NCBI GenBank assembly: GCA_003170915.1
Contig: PMYB01000222.1
Location: forward strand, 233-50,391
Length of the DNA: 50,159 nt
Origin: Bryobacterales bacterium
GTDB lineage: Bacteria > Acidobacteriota > Terriglobia > Bryobacterales > Bryobacteraceae
Reading direction: 5' to 3'
In this document: one piece after another, positions 7,970-16,171 of the stretch
Numbering within the stretch: the stretch's first letter is position 1
Layout of the letters: each line of letters opens with the position of its first letter
Made by a program: the position numbers and the translations under genes
Notes under the pieces: generated by a model
The model's input: the letters and a program-made list of their open reading frames with translations, nothing else
What the model was told of the DNA's origin: nothing
Databases searched by the model: none

Positions 7970-9133
7970 TCAAGCGTAATATGCCGAGAGATCCTCTTCC
8001 ACCCGACGCGGGTTGCGGCCCATGTTCGGCGGCAGGTCCTGCATCGGGCCTCGCCACTCCAGCATCCGGTCCACATCGGCGTGCAGCCGGTACTTCCGTT
8101 GTACGTCGGCGATCTTGGCGCCAACCACGTCGATCTTGGCCAGATTGTATTGGCCCATGCCGCTCTGGTAGAAGTAGTTCAGATAGCCGGGCCAACTGGC
8201 ATCGATTTCCATGCACTCCAGACCCACGCGATCCGCCGCCAGGAAATCCGTCGAGGCCACGGCGATGCGATGCGGCACCGGGGTGCCCGAAACGGGACCG
8301 TTCCCTTCCATGCCCTCGAACCCGTCTATTAGCCCCACTCCCCAGTTATGCATCATCATCCGGGCGCCCAGATACATGTTGTAGTTGCCCGCCCGGATGC
8401 CGACGTGAAACTTGCGCTTGTCGCTCTCCCCCCGAGGCCGCCTCTCTCCGGGAGGCGGATTCATCGCCGCTCCCAGGACCATGTTCTTGATCGACATGGT
8501 GGCCACCACCATGTTGTGCGTCTTCAGCACCGCCGAGGAAATCACGAAAGCATCGGGGTCCACGAATCGAGCGCCCAGCCGGATGGGGATCAGATGCATG
8601 TCGTAGTCGATCCCGTACAGGAGCTCGTAGCGGCTCTCGTCCTCGTTGGGAACCTCCAACTTGATGTCGAAGGGCTTGTGCTCGGCGAAGATCTTGTCCC
8701 AGCCGAAATCGCTGGTGGCCTTCTTGGCCGGAGTGCCGGCGCATTCGGCGACCACCACGGGACCTTTAAAGCGGGGAGCCAGGTAGTCGAGGATTCCGTG
8801 CACGGCGTCGGCTTGGGTGGAAATCAGTTGCCTGCTTGGGTCGATCCCGTTGGGTTTGATGAGAACGTACTTCCTGGTCTTAAGAACGGGCAGGATCTGG
8901 TCGTTGATCGCGACCAGCGACTCGTAAATGTTCTTGCGCCGGTTGTCACCCTTGATCAGGGCCACTTTGGCGCGGCGGTCGGAATACTTGAACAGTTTCT
9001 CGACATCGCCAGTGGCCATACGGGGGTCCAGCGGCGTCTCCACCGGCGGCCTCTGCTGCGCCTTCAAAGCCAGCCCCTGGGCGGCGGCAATCGCCCCGGC
9101 GCGGGCGAAGAAAGATCTGCGTGAAACTGACAT
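7970..9133 (-). CDS. DUF362 domain protein with Tat signal
   Basis: Exported protein of 387 residues with a twin-arginine signal (VSRRSFFARAGAIAAAQGLALKAQ). The body matches the DUF362 family: YVLIKPNGIDP, then STQADAVHGILDYLAP, VVVAECAG, and SSAVLKTHNMVVATMSIKNMVLG. The family has no settled biochemical function; related proteins are sometimes found beside iron-sulfur proteins, but no cysteine cluster is visible here. A good ribosome binding site (GGAGGT, 9 bases before the ATG) supports the start. It is a single gene, convergent with the SDR and divergent from the ice-binding-like gene. Confidence 0.82.
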   Translation of the reverse strand: MSVSRRSFFARAGAIAAAQGLALKAQQRPPVETPLDPRMATGDVEKLFKYSDRRAKVALIKGDNRRKNIYESLVAINDQILPVLKTRKYVLIKPNGIDPSRQLISTQADAVHGILDYLAPRFKGPVVVAECAGTPAKKATSDFGWDKIFAEHKPFDIKLEVPNEDESRYELLYGIDYDMHLIPIRLGARFVDPDAFVISSAVLKTHNMVVATMSIKNMVLGAAMNPPPGERRPRGESDKRKFHVGIRAGNYNMYLGARMMMHNWGVGLIDGFEGMEGNGPVSGTPVPHRIAVASTDFLAADRVGLECMEIDASWPGYLNYFYQSGMGQYNLAKIDVVGAKIADVQRKYRLHADVDRMLEWRGPMQDLPPNMGRNPRRVEEDLSAYYA

Positions 9134-9359
9134 CGGCCAGTAACCTCCTCTCGGTCCATTGCGACCGAACTCCTCCAGTATAACCCTATTTCGGGGTCCG
9201 TTATCGCGAAACTACCCGTCAACCGCGATCCCGCTGGAAACACGGTGCTTCACCCCCCCCACACCGTTCGGATAGGAGCAAAAACGACCTGGAACTTAGG
9301 TCAATTGTGAACAGACGAGCGGTGGTCCACGGGTCCATGCTTCAGGTCGAGGATCTGCT
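9134..9359. other. Divergent non-coding region before the ice-binding-like gene
   Basis: No convincing gene. It contains the ribosome binding site of the DUF362 gene and an inverted repeat, ACGGTG (9242-9247) with CACCGT (9262-9267), whose loop carries a run of C. The repeat might fold in the leader of the + strand gene. A reading frame from 9307 that stops at 9519 has no recognisable product. Confidence 0.35.
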
Positions 9360-10901
9360 ATGCGTACTACTACTAGACCTAGCGGCCGAACGGATCGCGG
9401 CGGAGTTCTCCGGAATCATCCGCTACCTGAGGGGCGACCATCCCACCACGAGCACCAGAATGGAACAGAACACCGGCAAGGCGCGTACTTTCTCCGTCCA
9501 GCGTGTATTCTTTTCCTGATGGTTGTGAACGCGGCAGCCCAACAAGCGGCCGTACCGCTTGGAACCACCTCCACTTATGGGGCGCTGGCTGGCGACACGA
9601 TCACCAACACCGGCGCCACCACGATTAATGGAGATCTCGGCCTGTATCCAGGTACTTCGGTGACTGGAAGTCCAACCGTGACCGGGGCCACCCACGTAAC
9701 CGACGGTGCCGCGCAACAGGCCAAAAGCGACTTGCACACCGCGTTTCTGAATGCCCAAGGGAGAACAGGTCCGACCCCTGTGCTTGCGGGGGCGCTCGGC
9801 GGCAAAACCCTGACGCCTGGCCTTTACAAAGATGACGGCGCCCCAGCCTCGCTCGGGCTAACAGGAACTCTCACGCTCGATTTCCAGGGCAATCCCAACG
9901 CCGTCTTCATCTTTCAATCCGCATCCACACTCACCACGGAAGTCGGGAGCATTGTCCACCTTATCAATACCGGGGGCGGCACGGGTTGCAACGTCTTTTG
10001 GCAGGTCGGCAGTGCAGCCACTCTTAAAGGAAGCACAAGCTTCGTGGGGACCATCCTCGCTTATGCTGACATCACGGCGGGGGCCAGCGCAACGGTAGCC
10101 GGCCGATTGTTGGCCGGAGGACAGGCAAACGGCGCCGGCGCGCTTACATTGAACAACAATACCATTACAACACCTGTCTGCTCGGTGGCGCCAACGGGGT
10201 CAATCCAGGTAGTGAAGAACACGGTGGGCGGGAACGGCACATTCGCCTTCACCAGCAACTTCGGGCTGACATCGCCGCTGATCACGAGTGGCCTCACGGC
10301 GAGCCAGACGGTCAGTGGCCTGGCCCCGGGAAGCAGCTACAGCGTGAGCGAGACCGTGCCCTCCGGCTGGACTCAGACCAGCGCCAGTTGCACCAGCGGG
10401 ATACCGACTGCCGTCACTGTGGTGGCCGGAGCGACCACCATCTGCACGTTCACCAACACCGTGGTGGCCGCAACGGGGTCAATCCAGGTAGTGAAGAACA
10501 CGGTGGGCGGGAACGGCGCATTCACCTTCACCAGCAACTTCGGGCTGACATCGCTGACCACGAGTGGCAACACGGCGAGCCAGACGTTCGGCAACCTGGC
10601 CCCGGGGAGCGGCTACAGCCTGAGTGAGACATTGCCCACCGGCTGGACTCAGACTAGCGCCAGTTGCACCAACGGGACGCCCGCTGCCATCATTGTGGCG
10701 GCCGGGGTGACCACCACCTGCATCATCACCAACACCTATGCGGCCCCAACGGGGTCAATCAAGGTAGTAAAGAACACGGTGGGCGGGAACGGCACATTCG
10801 CGTTCACCAGCAACTTCGGGCTGACATCTCTGACCACGAGCGGCGGCACGGCGAGCCAGACGTTCAGTAACCTGACTCCCGGGGAGCCAGCTACAGCGTG
10901 A
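9360..10901 (+). CDS. Ice-binding-like (DUF3494) secreted repeat protein, 5' part of a broken gene
   Basis: Encodes 513 residues. After a poor N-terminus comes a hydrophobic stretch ending MVVNAAAQQ, then a DUF3494 domain (about residues 65-275) with VPLGTTSTYGALAGDTITN, TLTLDFQG, AVFIFQSASTLTT and GTILAYADITAGA, as in ice-binding and adhesin-like proteins. Two and a half prealbumin-like repeats follow (GSIQVVKNTVGGNGTFAFTS). It ends at a TGA at 10899-10901 created by a local frame scramble; coding resumes in the same frame at the next base, so this and the next entry are one gene. The start is unsure. The ATG at 9360 has GAGGA upstream but gives a long polar leader. A one-base change near 9515 would join ATG 9460 to the hydrophobic stretch and make a normal signal peptide. 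Confidence 0.75.
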   Translation: MRTTTRPSGRTDRGGVLRNHPLPEGRPSHHEHQNGTEHRQGAYFLRPACILFLMVVNAAAQQAAVPLGTTSTYGALAGDTITNTGATTINGDLGLYPGTSVTGSPTVTGATHVTDGAAQQAKSDLHTAFLNAQGRTGPTPVLAGALGGKTLTPGLYKDDGAPASLGLTGTLTLDFQGNPNAVFIFQSASTLTTEVGSIVHLINTGGGTGCNVFWQVGSAATLKGSTSFVGTILAYADITAGASATVAGRLLAGGQANGAGALTLNNNTITTPVCSVAPTGSIQVVKNTVGGNGTFAFTSNFGLTSPLITSGLTASQTVSGLAPGSSYSVSETVPSGWTQTSASCTSGIPTAVTVVAGATTICTFTNTVVAATGSIQVVKNTVGGNGAFTFTSNFGLTSLTTSGNTASQTFGNLAPGSGYSLSETLPTGWTQTSASCTNGTPAAIIVAAGVTTTCIITNTYAAPTGSIKVVKNTVGGNGTFAFTSNFGLTSLTTSGGTASQTFSNLTPGEPATA

Positions 10902-11570
10902 GTGAGACAGTGTCCCTCTGGCTGGACTCAGACCTTCGCCAGTTGTACCAACGGGACGCCCGCTGCCATCACTGTGGTGGCCGGGGCGACCACCACCTGC
11001 ACCATCACCAACACCCAGCAGGGGTCAGTCAAGGTAGTGAAGAACACGGTGGGCGGGGACGGCACATTCGCGTTCACCAGCAACTTCGGGCTGACATCTC
11101 TGACCACAAGCGGCGGTACAGCGAGCCTGACGATCAGTAACCTGCTTCCGGGGAGCAGCTACAGCGTCAGTGAGATTGTGCCCTCCGGCTGGGCTCAGAC
11201 CAGCGCCAGTTGCACCAACGGGACGCCCGCTGCCATCACTGTGGTGGCCGGGGTGACCACCACCTGCATCATCACCAACACCAAGGGGGTCCCACCGGCA
11301 TTGGGTCTAATCACGGTCGTGAAGAACACGGTGGGCGGGGACGGCACATTTGCGTTCACCAGCAACTTCGGGCTGACATCTCTGACCACGAGCGGCGGCA
11401 CGGCGAGCCTGACGTTCAGTAACCTGAGCCCGGGCGGCAGCTACAGCATGAGTGAGACAGTGCCCTCCGGTTGGACTCAGACCAGCGCCAGTTGCACGAA
11501 CGGAACGCCCGCTGCCATCACTGTGATGGCCGGGATGACGACCACCTGCACCATCACCAACACCCAGGTG
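10197..11570 (+). repeat. Five tandem prealbumin-like repeats of about 90 residues
   Basis: Units start near 10197, 10476, 10752, 11022 and 11304, with spacings of 270-282 bp. Each encodes KNTVGG(N/D)GTFAFTSNFGLTS, a threonine-rich strand, PGSSYSVSE, GWTQTSASCTNGTPAA and ending TNT. DNA identity between units is high, so recent copying or gene conversion is likely. The third unit holds the three extra bases and the stop codon. Confidence 0.85.
10874..10918 (+). other. Local frame scramble with in-frame TGA
   Basis: Compared with its sister repeats, this stretch has three single-base additions: an extra C in ACTCCCGGGG, an extra C in GAGCCAGC and an extra T in GTGTCCC. The aligned segment is 69 bases here against 66 in the fourth unit. 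The frame is lost after the first, hits TGA at 10899-10901 and is restored after the third. Either a mutated gene or a local consensus error. Confidence 0.8.
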
Positions 11571-13523
11571 GCCGTCGCGGTGCCCGACGTGACCATCAGA
11601 AAGAGCCACGCAGGGAACTTCCGCCAGGGAGATACCGGGGACACCTACACCCTTACAGTCACCAATACCGGGCAGGGTCCGACAGTCGGCGCGGTGACGG
11701 TGAGCGACACGCTTCCGGCGGGGTTAACGGCCACGGCCATCGGCGGGACCGGCTGGACCTGCGTGCTTGCCACGTTCACCTGCACCCGAAGCGATGCTCT
11801 GGCGCCAGGGGCCAGCTATCCGGACATCACCGTGACGGTGAACGTGGCCGGGAACCCCCTGGCTTTCAATCAGGTGGCGGGCAGCCCCTCATTCCAGACG
11901 GGCGATATTCTGATTTCCATGACAGACGGCACCGTGCAGTGGCGGCACAGCGACTGGACGCTGGTGAAAGTACTTACCAGCGGTACTGATGGCCAGGCGA
12001 AGGGCATGGCCTTCGACAGTTCCGGAAACCTGTATGTGACGCACTGGATCGGATCCGGTTCTTCCGGCAACGACGTCGCGACGTTCGACCGCAACGGCAT
12101 CCTTACCGGGCTGTTTGGCAGCGGCTTCAATTGCAATCCATCATCCATCGTGTTTGATAACAGCGGCAACGCCTACGTCGGCCAAGCCGATTGCAGCACC
12201 CAAATCCTCAAGTTCGATTCCTCAGGCAATTCGCTCGCCCAGTATAGTGTTGCCGTTGAGAATCGCGGATCGTATCACATTGTTCTCGATCCCAACCAGT
12301 GCACGATGTATTACACATCGGAGGGCCCCGATGTGAAACGGTTCAACGTCTGCAGCAACACGCAGATGTCGGACTTCAACAGCGCTCCTCTTCCCGACCC
12401 GGTCGGCGGCGCGCAAGAGTTCTCGCTGCTTCCCGGCGGCGGAATGCTGGTCGCCGATTTTAACGTGATTGCCCGTCTGGATGCGTCCGGCAACCTAGTT
12501 CGGATTTACGATGCGCCGGCCAACGATTGCTGGCTCGGCATGGCGCTCGATCGGGACGGCACGTCGTTCTGGGCCAGCAACTGGTGCGCATCGTCCGTAA
12601 CCCGTTTTGACCTCGCGACCGGCAACGTGATCGAGAGCCACGTGGTCAGCGACGTCGGATTCATGGTCAAGCAGCTCGCCATTCCCGGAAACATCTTCAG
12701 CACCGCCGTCACCAACACGGCGGCCGTTGCGGGCGGCGGCGAGTTGAATACCAGCAACGACTCAGCCAGCGACGCTACCACTATCAATCCGCCCGCGCAA
12801 CTTCCAGCGGCGAACAATTCGGCTGGCATCGTCAACGCCGCCAGTTATGTGCCTACAGTGGCCGCCGGCAGCATCGCATCTGTCTTTGGGAGCAACCTTT
12901 CCTCCGTGCAGGCGTTCGCCAGCACCATTCCTCTGCCCACAACGCTGGCGTCAACCAGTTTCCAAATCGGTGGTCGAGCTGCGCCCCTCTTTTTCGTTTC
13001 GCCCAGCCAGGTGAATCTGCAAATTCCTTGGGAGTTGGCGGGGCAGTCCCAAGCTTCGGTCCTCGCAACGGTTGGCGGCGTAGTTTCCAGCCAGCAGACT
13101 GTGAGTCTCGCACCCTTCGCTCCCGGCCTCTTCACGCTCAACGGAGCGGGTTCGTCTCAAGGAACCATCGTGATTGCCGGCACCCCGCTGTTTGCTGCGC
13201 CTCAAAGCGTCCCTGGCAGCCGGCCAGCCCACCCAGGCGAATTCATTCTCATCTACTGCACGGGCCTGGGAGCGGTTTCCAATCAACCGGCAACAGGGAT
13301 GGCTGCACAAGCCAGCCCGCTCTCGGTCACCATCGCAACACCCACGGTGACCATTGGGGGCATCGTGGCCCTGGTACCTTTCTCCGGGTTGGCGCCCGGC
13401 GCCGTGGGCCTCTACCAGGTGAATGTCCAAGTGCCGATGGGCGCGCCTACGGGTGACGCTGTGCCGGTAATTCTGAGTATCGGCGGGGTCACCTCTAATA
13501 CCGTTACCATAGCCGTGCAGTGA
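10902..13523 (+). CDS. Secreted repeat protein with DUF11, beta-propeller and Solibacter C-terminal domain (3' part of broken gene)
   Basis: Open frame of 873 residues directly after the TGA at 10901, in the same frame as the 5' part. It holds the rest of repeat three and repeats four and five, then the first half of a DUF11 domain (11586-11855; DVTIRKSHAG, TYTLTVTNTG, VTVSDTLPAG). A six-to-seven-blade propeller follows (about 11856-12698; GMAFDSSGNLYVTHW, IVFDNSGNAYVGQ, WLGMALDRDGTSFW), then the second half of DUF11 (VTNTAAVAGGGELNTSNDSA) and the Solibacter C-terminal domain (IVNAASYVPTVAAGSIASVFG to the end). Probably a cell-surface or secreted adhesin-like protein. The GTG at 10902 is only the first codon after the stop and has no ribosome binding site, so this half would not be made unless the stop is an error or is read through. 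Confidence 0.78.
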   Translation: MRQCPSGWTQTFASCTNGTPAAITVVAGATTTCTITNTQQGSVKVVKNTVGGDGTFAFTSNFGLTSLTTSGGTASLTISNLLPGSSYSVSEIVPSGWAQTSASCTNGTPAAITVVAGVTTTCIITNTKGVPPALGLITVVKNTVGGDGTFAFTSNFGLTSLTTSGGTASLTFSNLSPGGSYSMSETVPSGWTQTSASCTNGTPAAITVMAGMTTTCTITNTQVAVAVPDVTIRKSHAGNFRQGDTGDTYTLTVTNTGQGPTVGAVTVSDTLPAGLTATAIGGTGWTCVLATFTCTRSDALAPGASYPDITVTVNVAGNPLAFNQVAGSPSFQTGDILISMTDGTVQWRHSDWTLVKVLTSGTDGQAKGMAFDSSGNLYVTHWIGSGSSGNDVATFDRNGILTGLFGSGFNCNPSSIVFDNSGNAYVGQADCSTQILKFDSSGNSLAQYSVAVENRGSYHIVLDPNQCTMYYTSEGPDVKRFNVCSNTQMSDFNSAPLPDPVGGAQEFSLLPGGGMLVADFNVIARLDASGNLVRIYDAPANDCWLGMALDRDGTSFWASNWCASSVTRFDLATGNVIESHVVSDVGFMVKQLAIPGNIFSTAVTNTAAVAGGGELNTSNDSASDATTINPPAQLPAANNSAGIVNAASYVPTVAAGSIASVFGSNLSSVQAFASTIPLPTTLASTSFQIGGRAAPLFFVSPSQVNLQIPWELAGQSQASVLATVGGVVSSQQTVSLAPFAPGLFTLNGAGSSQGTIVIAGTPLFAAPQSVPGSRPAHPGEFILIYCTGLGAVSNQPATGMAAQASPLSVTIATPTVTIGGIVALVPFSGLAPGAVGLYQVNVQVPMGAPTGDAVPVILSIGGVTSNTVTIAVQ

Positions 13524-13548
13524 GGGGCGAAGCTCCCGCCCCCCCTCA
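13521..13548. terminator. GC hairpin between convergent ends
   Basis: TGAGGGG (13521-13527) pairs with CCCCTCA (13542-13548), giving a 7-bp stem that begins at the stop codon of the + gene and ends at the stop of the - strand oxidase fragment. No T tract; probably a weak terminator. Confidence 0.4.
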
Positions 13549-13950
13549 CGCCGCGTCGAACAGCATTTTGCGCCCGTAGTCCATGTGAAGCTGCTGGTGG
13601 CAATGGAACAACGTCAGGCCCTCCATCGCCGGAGTGACATCCACCTCGATCTTCCGGAAGCCTTTGACCAGCACCACGTCTTTCATGACCCCGGCCGTTG
13701 GCTTTCCGTAAACATTGGTGAGCTCAAAACTGTTCCGATGCAGGTGGACCGGGTGGGACTCGTCGGTCTGGTTATCGAAAACCAGGCGGTCGCGCCAGCC
13801 TTCCGCGAACAAGGGTTGTTCGTTGGGTCCGGCGTTGTCGAGGCGGGATGCAAAACTGTGATTGGAGCACGATTGAAACGTTCCGGATCGTTCTGGACTG
13901 TCGACGGTGCCGACGCCATCATCGCATTGCGCTGTTGCCGCTTTAGCCAC
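13546..13950 (-). pseudogene. Duplicated C-terminal fragment of a multicopper oxidase
   Basis: Open frame of 134 residues. From about residue 55 on (DRLVFDNQTDESHPVHLHRN and onward through LTNVYGKPTAGVMKDVV and LFHCHQQLHMDYG to the stop), it is almost identical to the last 80 residues of the intact oxidase at 16172-17614. It keeps the last copper-binding motifs HPVHLH and HCHQQLH but lacks the first two cupredoxin domains, so it cannot be a working laccase. The first 50 or so residues are not recognisably related to the oxidase. The DNA match covers about 13548-13795 against 16174-16424, in direct orientation. Most likely the remnant of a tandem duplication followed by deletion. Confidence 0.75.
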
Positions 13951-14019
13951 AGGTTCGAAGACTACTGGGAAAGCCGCTCCCCAGCCGCCTGATCACCCAC
14001 TTTTTTGTCGCACACCCCG

Positions 14020-14057
14020 CCGGCGGCGGAACGCTCGATGCGGGTCTTCGCCGCCGG
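14020..14057 (-). terminator. GC-rich hairpin after the small exported protein gene
   Basis: CCGGCGGCG (14020-14028) and CGCCGCCGG (14049-14057) form a perfect 9-bp stem just past the stop of the minus-strand gene ending at 14064. In transcript direction it is followed by an A run, not a U run, so termination would not be of the classical intrinsic kind. Confidence 0.4.
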
Positions 14058-14063
14058 GGCCGC

Positions 14064-14408
14064 TCAGCGGTCTTCCGGCCACAAGGCGCGAGCGCTCTTG
14101 ATGCGAATGACGGCTTCTGCGTGCAGCGCGCCACTCTTATCCAGCTTGCCCGCGGCCGAAACGGCAAGCCCATCGTAGAGAGTCGCGCTTCGCTCAGCCT
14201 TGACGGCGGCCGAGGCGTCAACCTGCACAACTTTTCCGTCGCGCGTTTCCAGCGCAAATTTCGCGCCGTTGACCTTGTGAACGATGCCGCAGACGAGGTG
14301 TTGCGCCGCGGCAGGGGCTGCCTGGCCCCATGCGAAGGCACGAGTCCCCAGTACGCTGGTGAGCGCCGCCATCACAACCCATGCTGAAATCCAAAGTCGT
14401 TGTCTCAT
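14064..14408 (-). CDS. Small exported protein of unknown function
   Basis: Product of 114 residues with a Sec signal (MRQRLWISAWVVMAALTSVLGTRAFA). The mature part of about 85 residues shows alternating beta-strand character: HLVCGIVHKVNGAKFALETRDG, VVQVDASAAVKAE, YDGLAVSAAGKLDKSG and LHAEAVIRIKSA. This pattern looks like a small OB-fold or DUF5666-type domain, but I do not recognise it with confidence. Its start lies 9 bp after the stop of the propeller lipoprotein gene, so the two are probably one operon, with the multicopper oxidase further upstream on the same strand. Confidence 0.7.
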   Translation of the reverse strand: MRQRLWISAWVVMAALTSVLGTRAFAWGQAAPAAAQHLVCGIVHKVNGAKFALETRDGKVVQVDASAAVKAERSATLYDGLAVSAAGKLDKSGALHAEAVIRIKSARALWPEDR

Positions 14409-14417
14409 ATGCCTCCC

Positions 14418-16049
14418 TCAGTGAAGTCCAAAAACGCGAAGTTGTTTGTAGCTGGCCACAAAGACTTCGCCGTTCGCCACCACCGGTACGATGTTGGCGT
14501 TGGCATTGTGATCCGGAGTGAACCAGCCGCCCGCCGTGCCCTGAAAGAGTTGCTGCAGCGTGCTGCCCTTGGGCTGGCCCTTAAAGGCCCAAAGACCGAT
14601 GGGTGCCGGGCTCTTGGCGGTGCCCTTCGTGGTGGGCCGCGAGACGGCCCAGATGATCGGATCGGAGGAGGCGCCCGTTCCGTTCGATGAAACACTCGCG
14701 AAGAAGCCCGCATCCTGGCCGCTTCCAATTGAGGCTGAGGTAGCTTTCTGCACCAGTGAAAGGGAGGGCGACGTTTGCACGTTCCAAAGGATCAGGTTCG
14801 ATCCGCCGCTGCTGACGATATGCACGGTTCCGTCGGAAAAATAAGACTGGCCGCACCAGCAACCGCCGATGTCGACGGGAGTTCCGCCGATGCCAGTGGC
14901 CGATACGCCTCCCAGGTTGCCGAGGTCGAGAAGATACAATTGGCCCTTCTTTCCCGCGGCGGCTCCCATGCTGGCGGAAGCGGAGGGATCCTTGGGGACC
15001 AGCAGCACGCCACCCGACCCATAATCGGTATCGCCTGAATCCAACGCCCCTTGGTCCGATGGAGTGAACAGGCTCAGGACCTTGGTGAGGTCCCCAGACT
15101 CCTTCACCACGCTCTCCTGAATGCTGGTCGCACCGTCATAGGTTGAATCGGAGTTTCCAGTGACGAAGTACAGGTTGCCGGAGGCGTCGGCTGCGATCCC
15201 GTAGCCCGACATCCAGACCGAGGAGAGGAACCTGCCGCTGGGCCCGTTGGGTTGGGTGTCGTTCATCTGGTTGGCGGGCAGCGGTTTCAAAGTGCCGGCG
15301 TTCCAGCCCAGAACCCATCCGCGGGACTGGCTGCCGCCCCAGTCGCAAAAGCTGCCGAATCCCGCATAGATATTGTCGTTGGCTTCCAGCAAGCCCGGCC
15401 TTTGCCTCTGGTAGGTGGCGTTAAAGTTGAAAGTCGTGCCATCGCTCAACACGTGACTGGCCGACACCACCACACTGGGCACTTTTTCGGCCAGGCTGCC
15501 GAGGTCGAGCATGCGAAGCCTGTATACCGGTTGGCCGCTTTCCAGAGTGTACGTGACGACGTACATCAATCCGGCCTTCTCATCGATCACCGGCGTCCCG
15601 TCGATACCCACATTCGGCCCGTTGTTGTTGCACCCCAATGGCGTTGGCACGGGAGGGCCAAAGTGCTTGAAGTACAATACGGTGCCCTTCACGGCGTCGA
15701 TCATGTAGACGGTGTTGTTCTCGGTGGCGACATAGACGACGTTGTGAGCGCCCTGGTTCGACCCCACTGTGACGCCGACCACCGGCACGATGAGCGGCTG
15801 CACATCCACCTGGTCGTCCAGCGCAATGTTAAATAGCTGTCCGAAGGACGAACTGGTAACTTTGGCGGAGGTTAAGCTGCTCTCGTTCTGGTTCCAGCCG
15901 CTTCGATAGTTGTCGTTGTGATAGGTAACCACCGATGAGAGCGGCGCGCATCCGGTTAGCAATCCCAGAGCAACAGACATCGCGCAAGCGGCCGCCTTTT
16001 GCCGCTTGAATTTCCGGCCTGTAGGGAAGGTAAGCGTTTCTATTGACAT
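14418..16049 (-). CDS. Putative lipoprotein with PQQ-like beta-propeller
   Basis: Product of 543 residues. The ATG at 16049 is chosen because AAAGGAG sits 5 bases before it and it gives a signal with lipobox: KRQKAAACAMSVALGLLTGC, with Cys near residue 34. A longer frame starting at 16175 is rejected. The mature protein has repeated blade-like segments such as VVYVATENNTVYMIDAVKGT, GIDGTPVIDEKAGLMYVVTY, YGIAADASGNLYFVTGNS and VVANGEVFVASYKQLRVFGLH, typical of PQQ-like or quinoprotein-like propellers. No cofactor-binding residues can be assigned. It lies between the multicopper oxidase gene (122 bp upstream) and a small exported protein gene (9 bp downstream), suggesting a shared extracytoplasmic redox or binding role. 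Confidence 0.78.
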   Translation of the reverse strand: MSIETLTFPTGRKFKRQKAAACAMSVALGLLTGCAPLSSVVTYHNDNYRSGWNQNESSLTSAKVTSSSFGQLFNIALDDQVDVQPLIVPVVGVTVGSNQGAHNVVYVATENNTVYMIDAVKGTVLYFKHFGPPVPTPLGCNNNGPNVGIDGTPVIDEKAGLMYVVTYTLESGQPVYRLRMLDLGSLAEKVPSVVVSASHVLSDGTTFNFNATYQRQRPGLLEANDNIYAGFGSFCDWGGSQSRGWVLGWNAGTLKPLPANQMNDTQPNGPSGRFLSSVWMSGYGIAADASGNLYFVTGNSDSTYDGATSIQESVVKESGDLTKVLSLFTPSDQGALDSGDTDYGSGGVLLVPKDPSASASMGAAAGKKGQLYLLDLGNLGGVSATGIGGTPVDIGGCWCGQSYFSDGTVHIVSSGGSNLILWNVQTSPSLSLVQKATSASIGSGQDAGFFASVSSNGTGASSDPIIWAVSRPTTKGTAKSPAPIGLWAFKGQPKGSTLQQLFQGTAGGWFTPDHNANANIVPVVANGEVFVASYKQLRVFGLH

Positions 16050-16171
16050 GGAAACTCCTTTCCGCACACTTTCCGTTGTGCCATTCTTGGCCAGCATCCA
16101 GTATATACGCAAACACGTCCATTGGGACCATTTTAGTCGGAGGTTCGCCGATTGGCGATTCGCGCCTTTCC

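Noticed and set aside
9307-9519. 70-residue frame before the ice-binding-like gene
   Set aside because: No recognisable product; at most its last part is the shifted start of the next gene.
10197-11570. CRISPR-like array
   Set aside because: Repeats are about 275 bp, coding and without spacers; they are protein repeats.
14405-14700. Minus-strand frames rich in Arg, Pro and Ser near 14400-14728
   Set aside because: Shadow of the propeller lipoprotein gene with typical high-GC composition and no domain.
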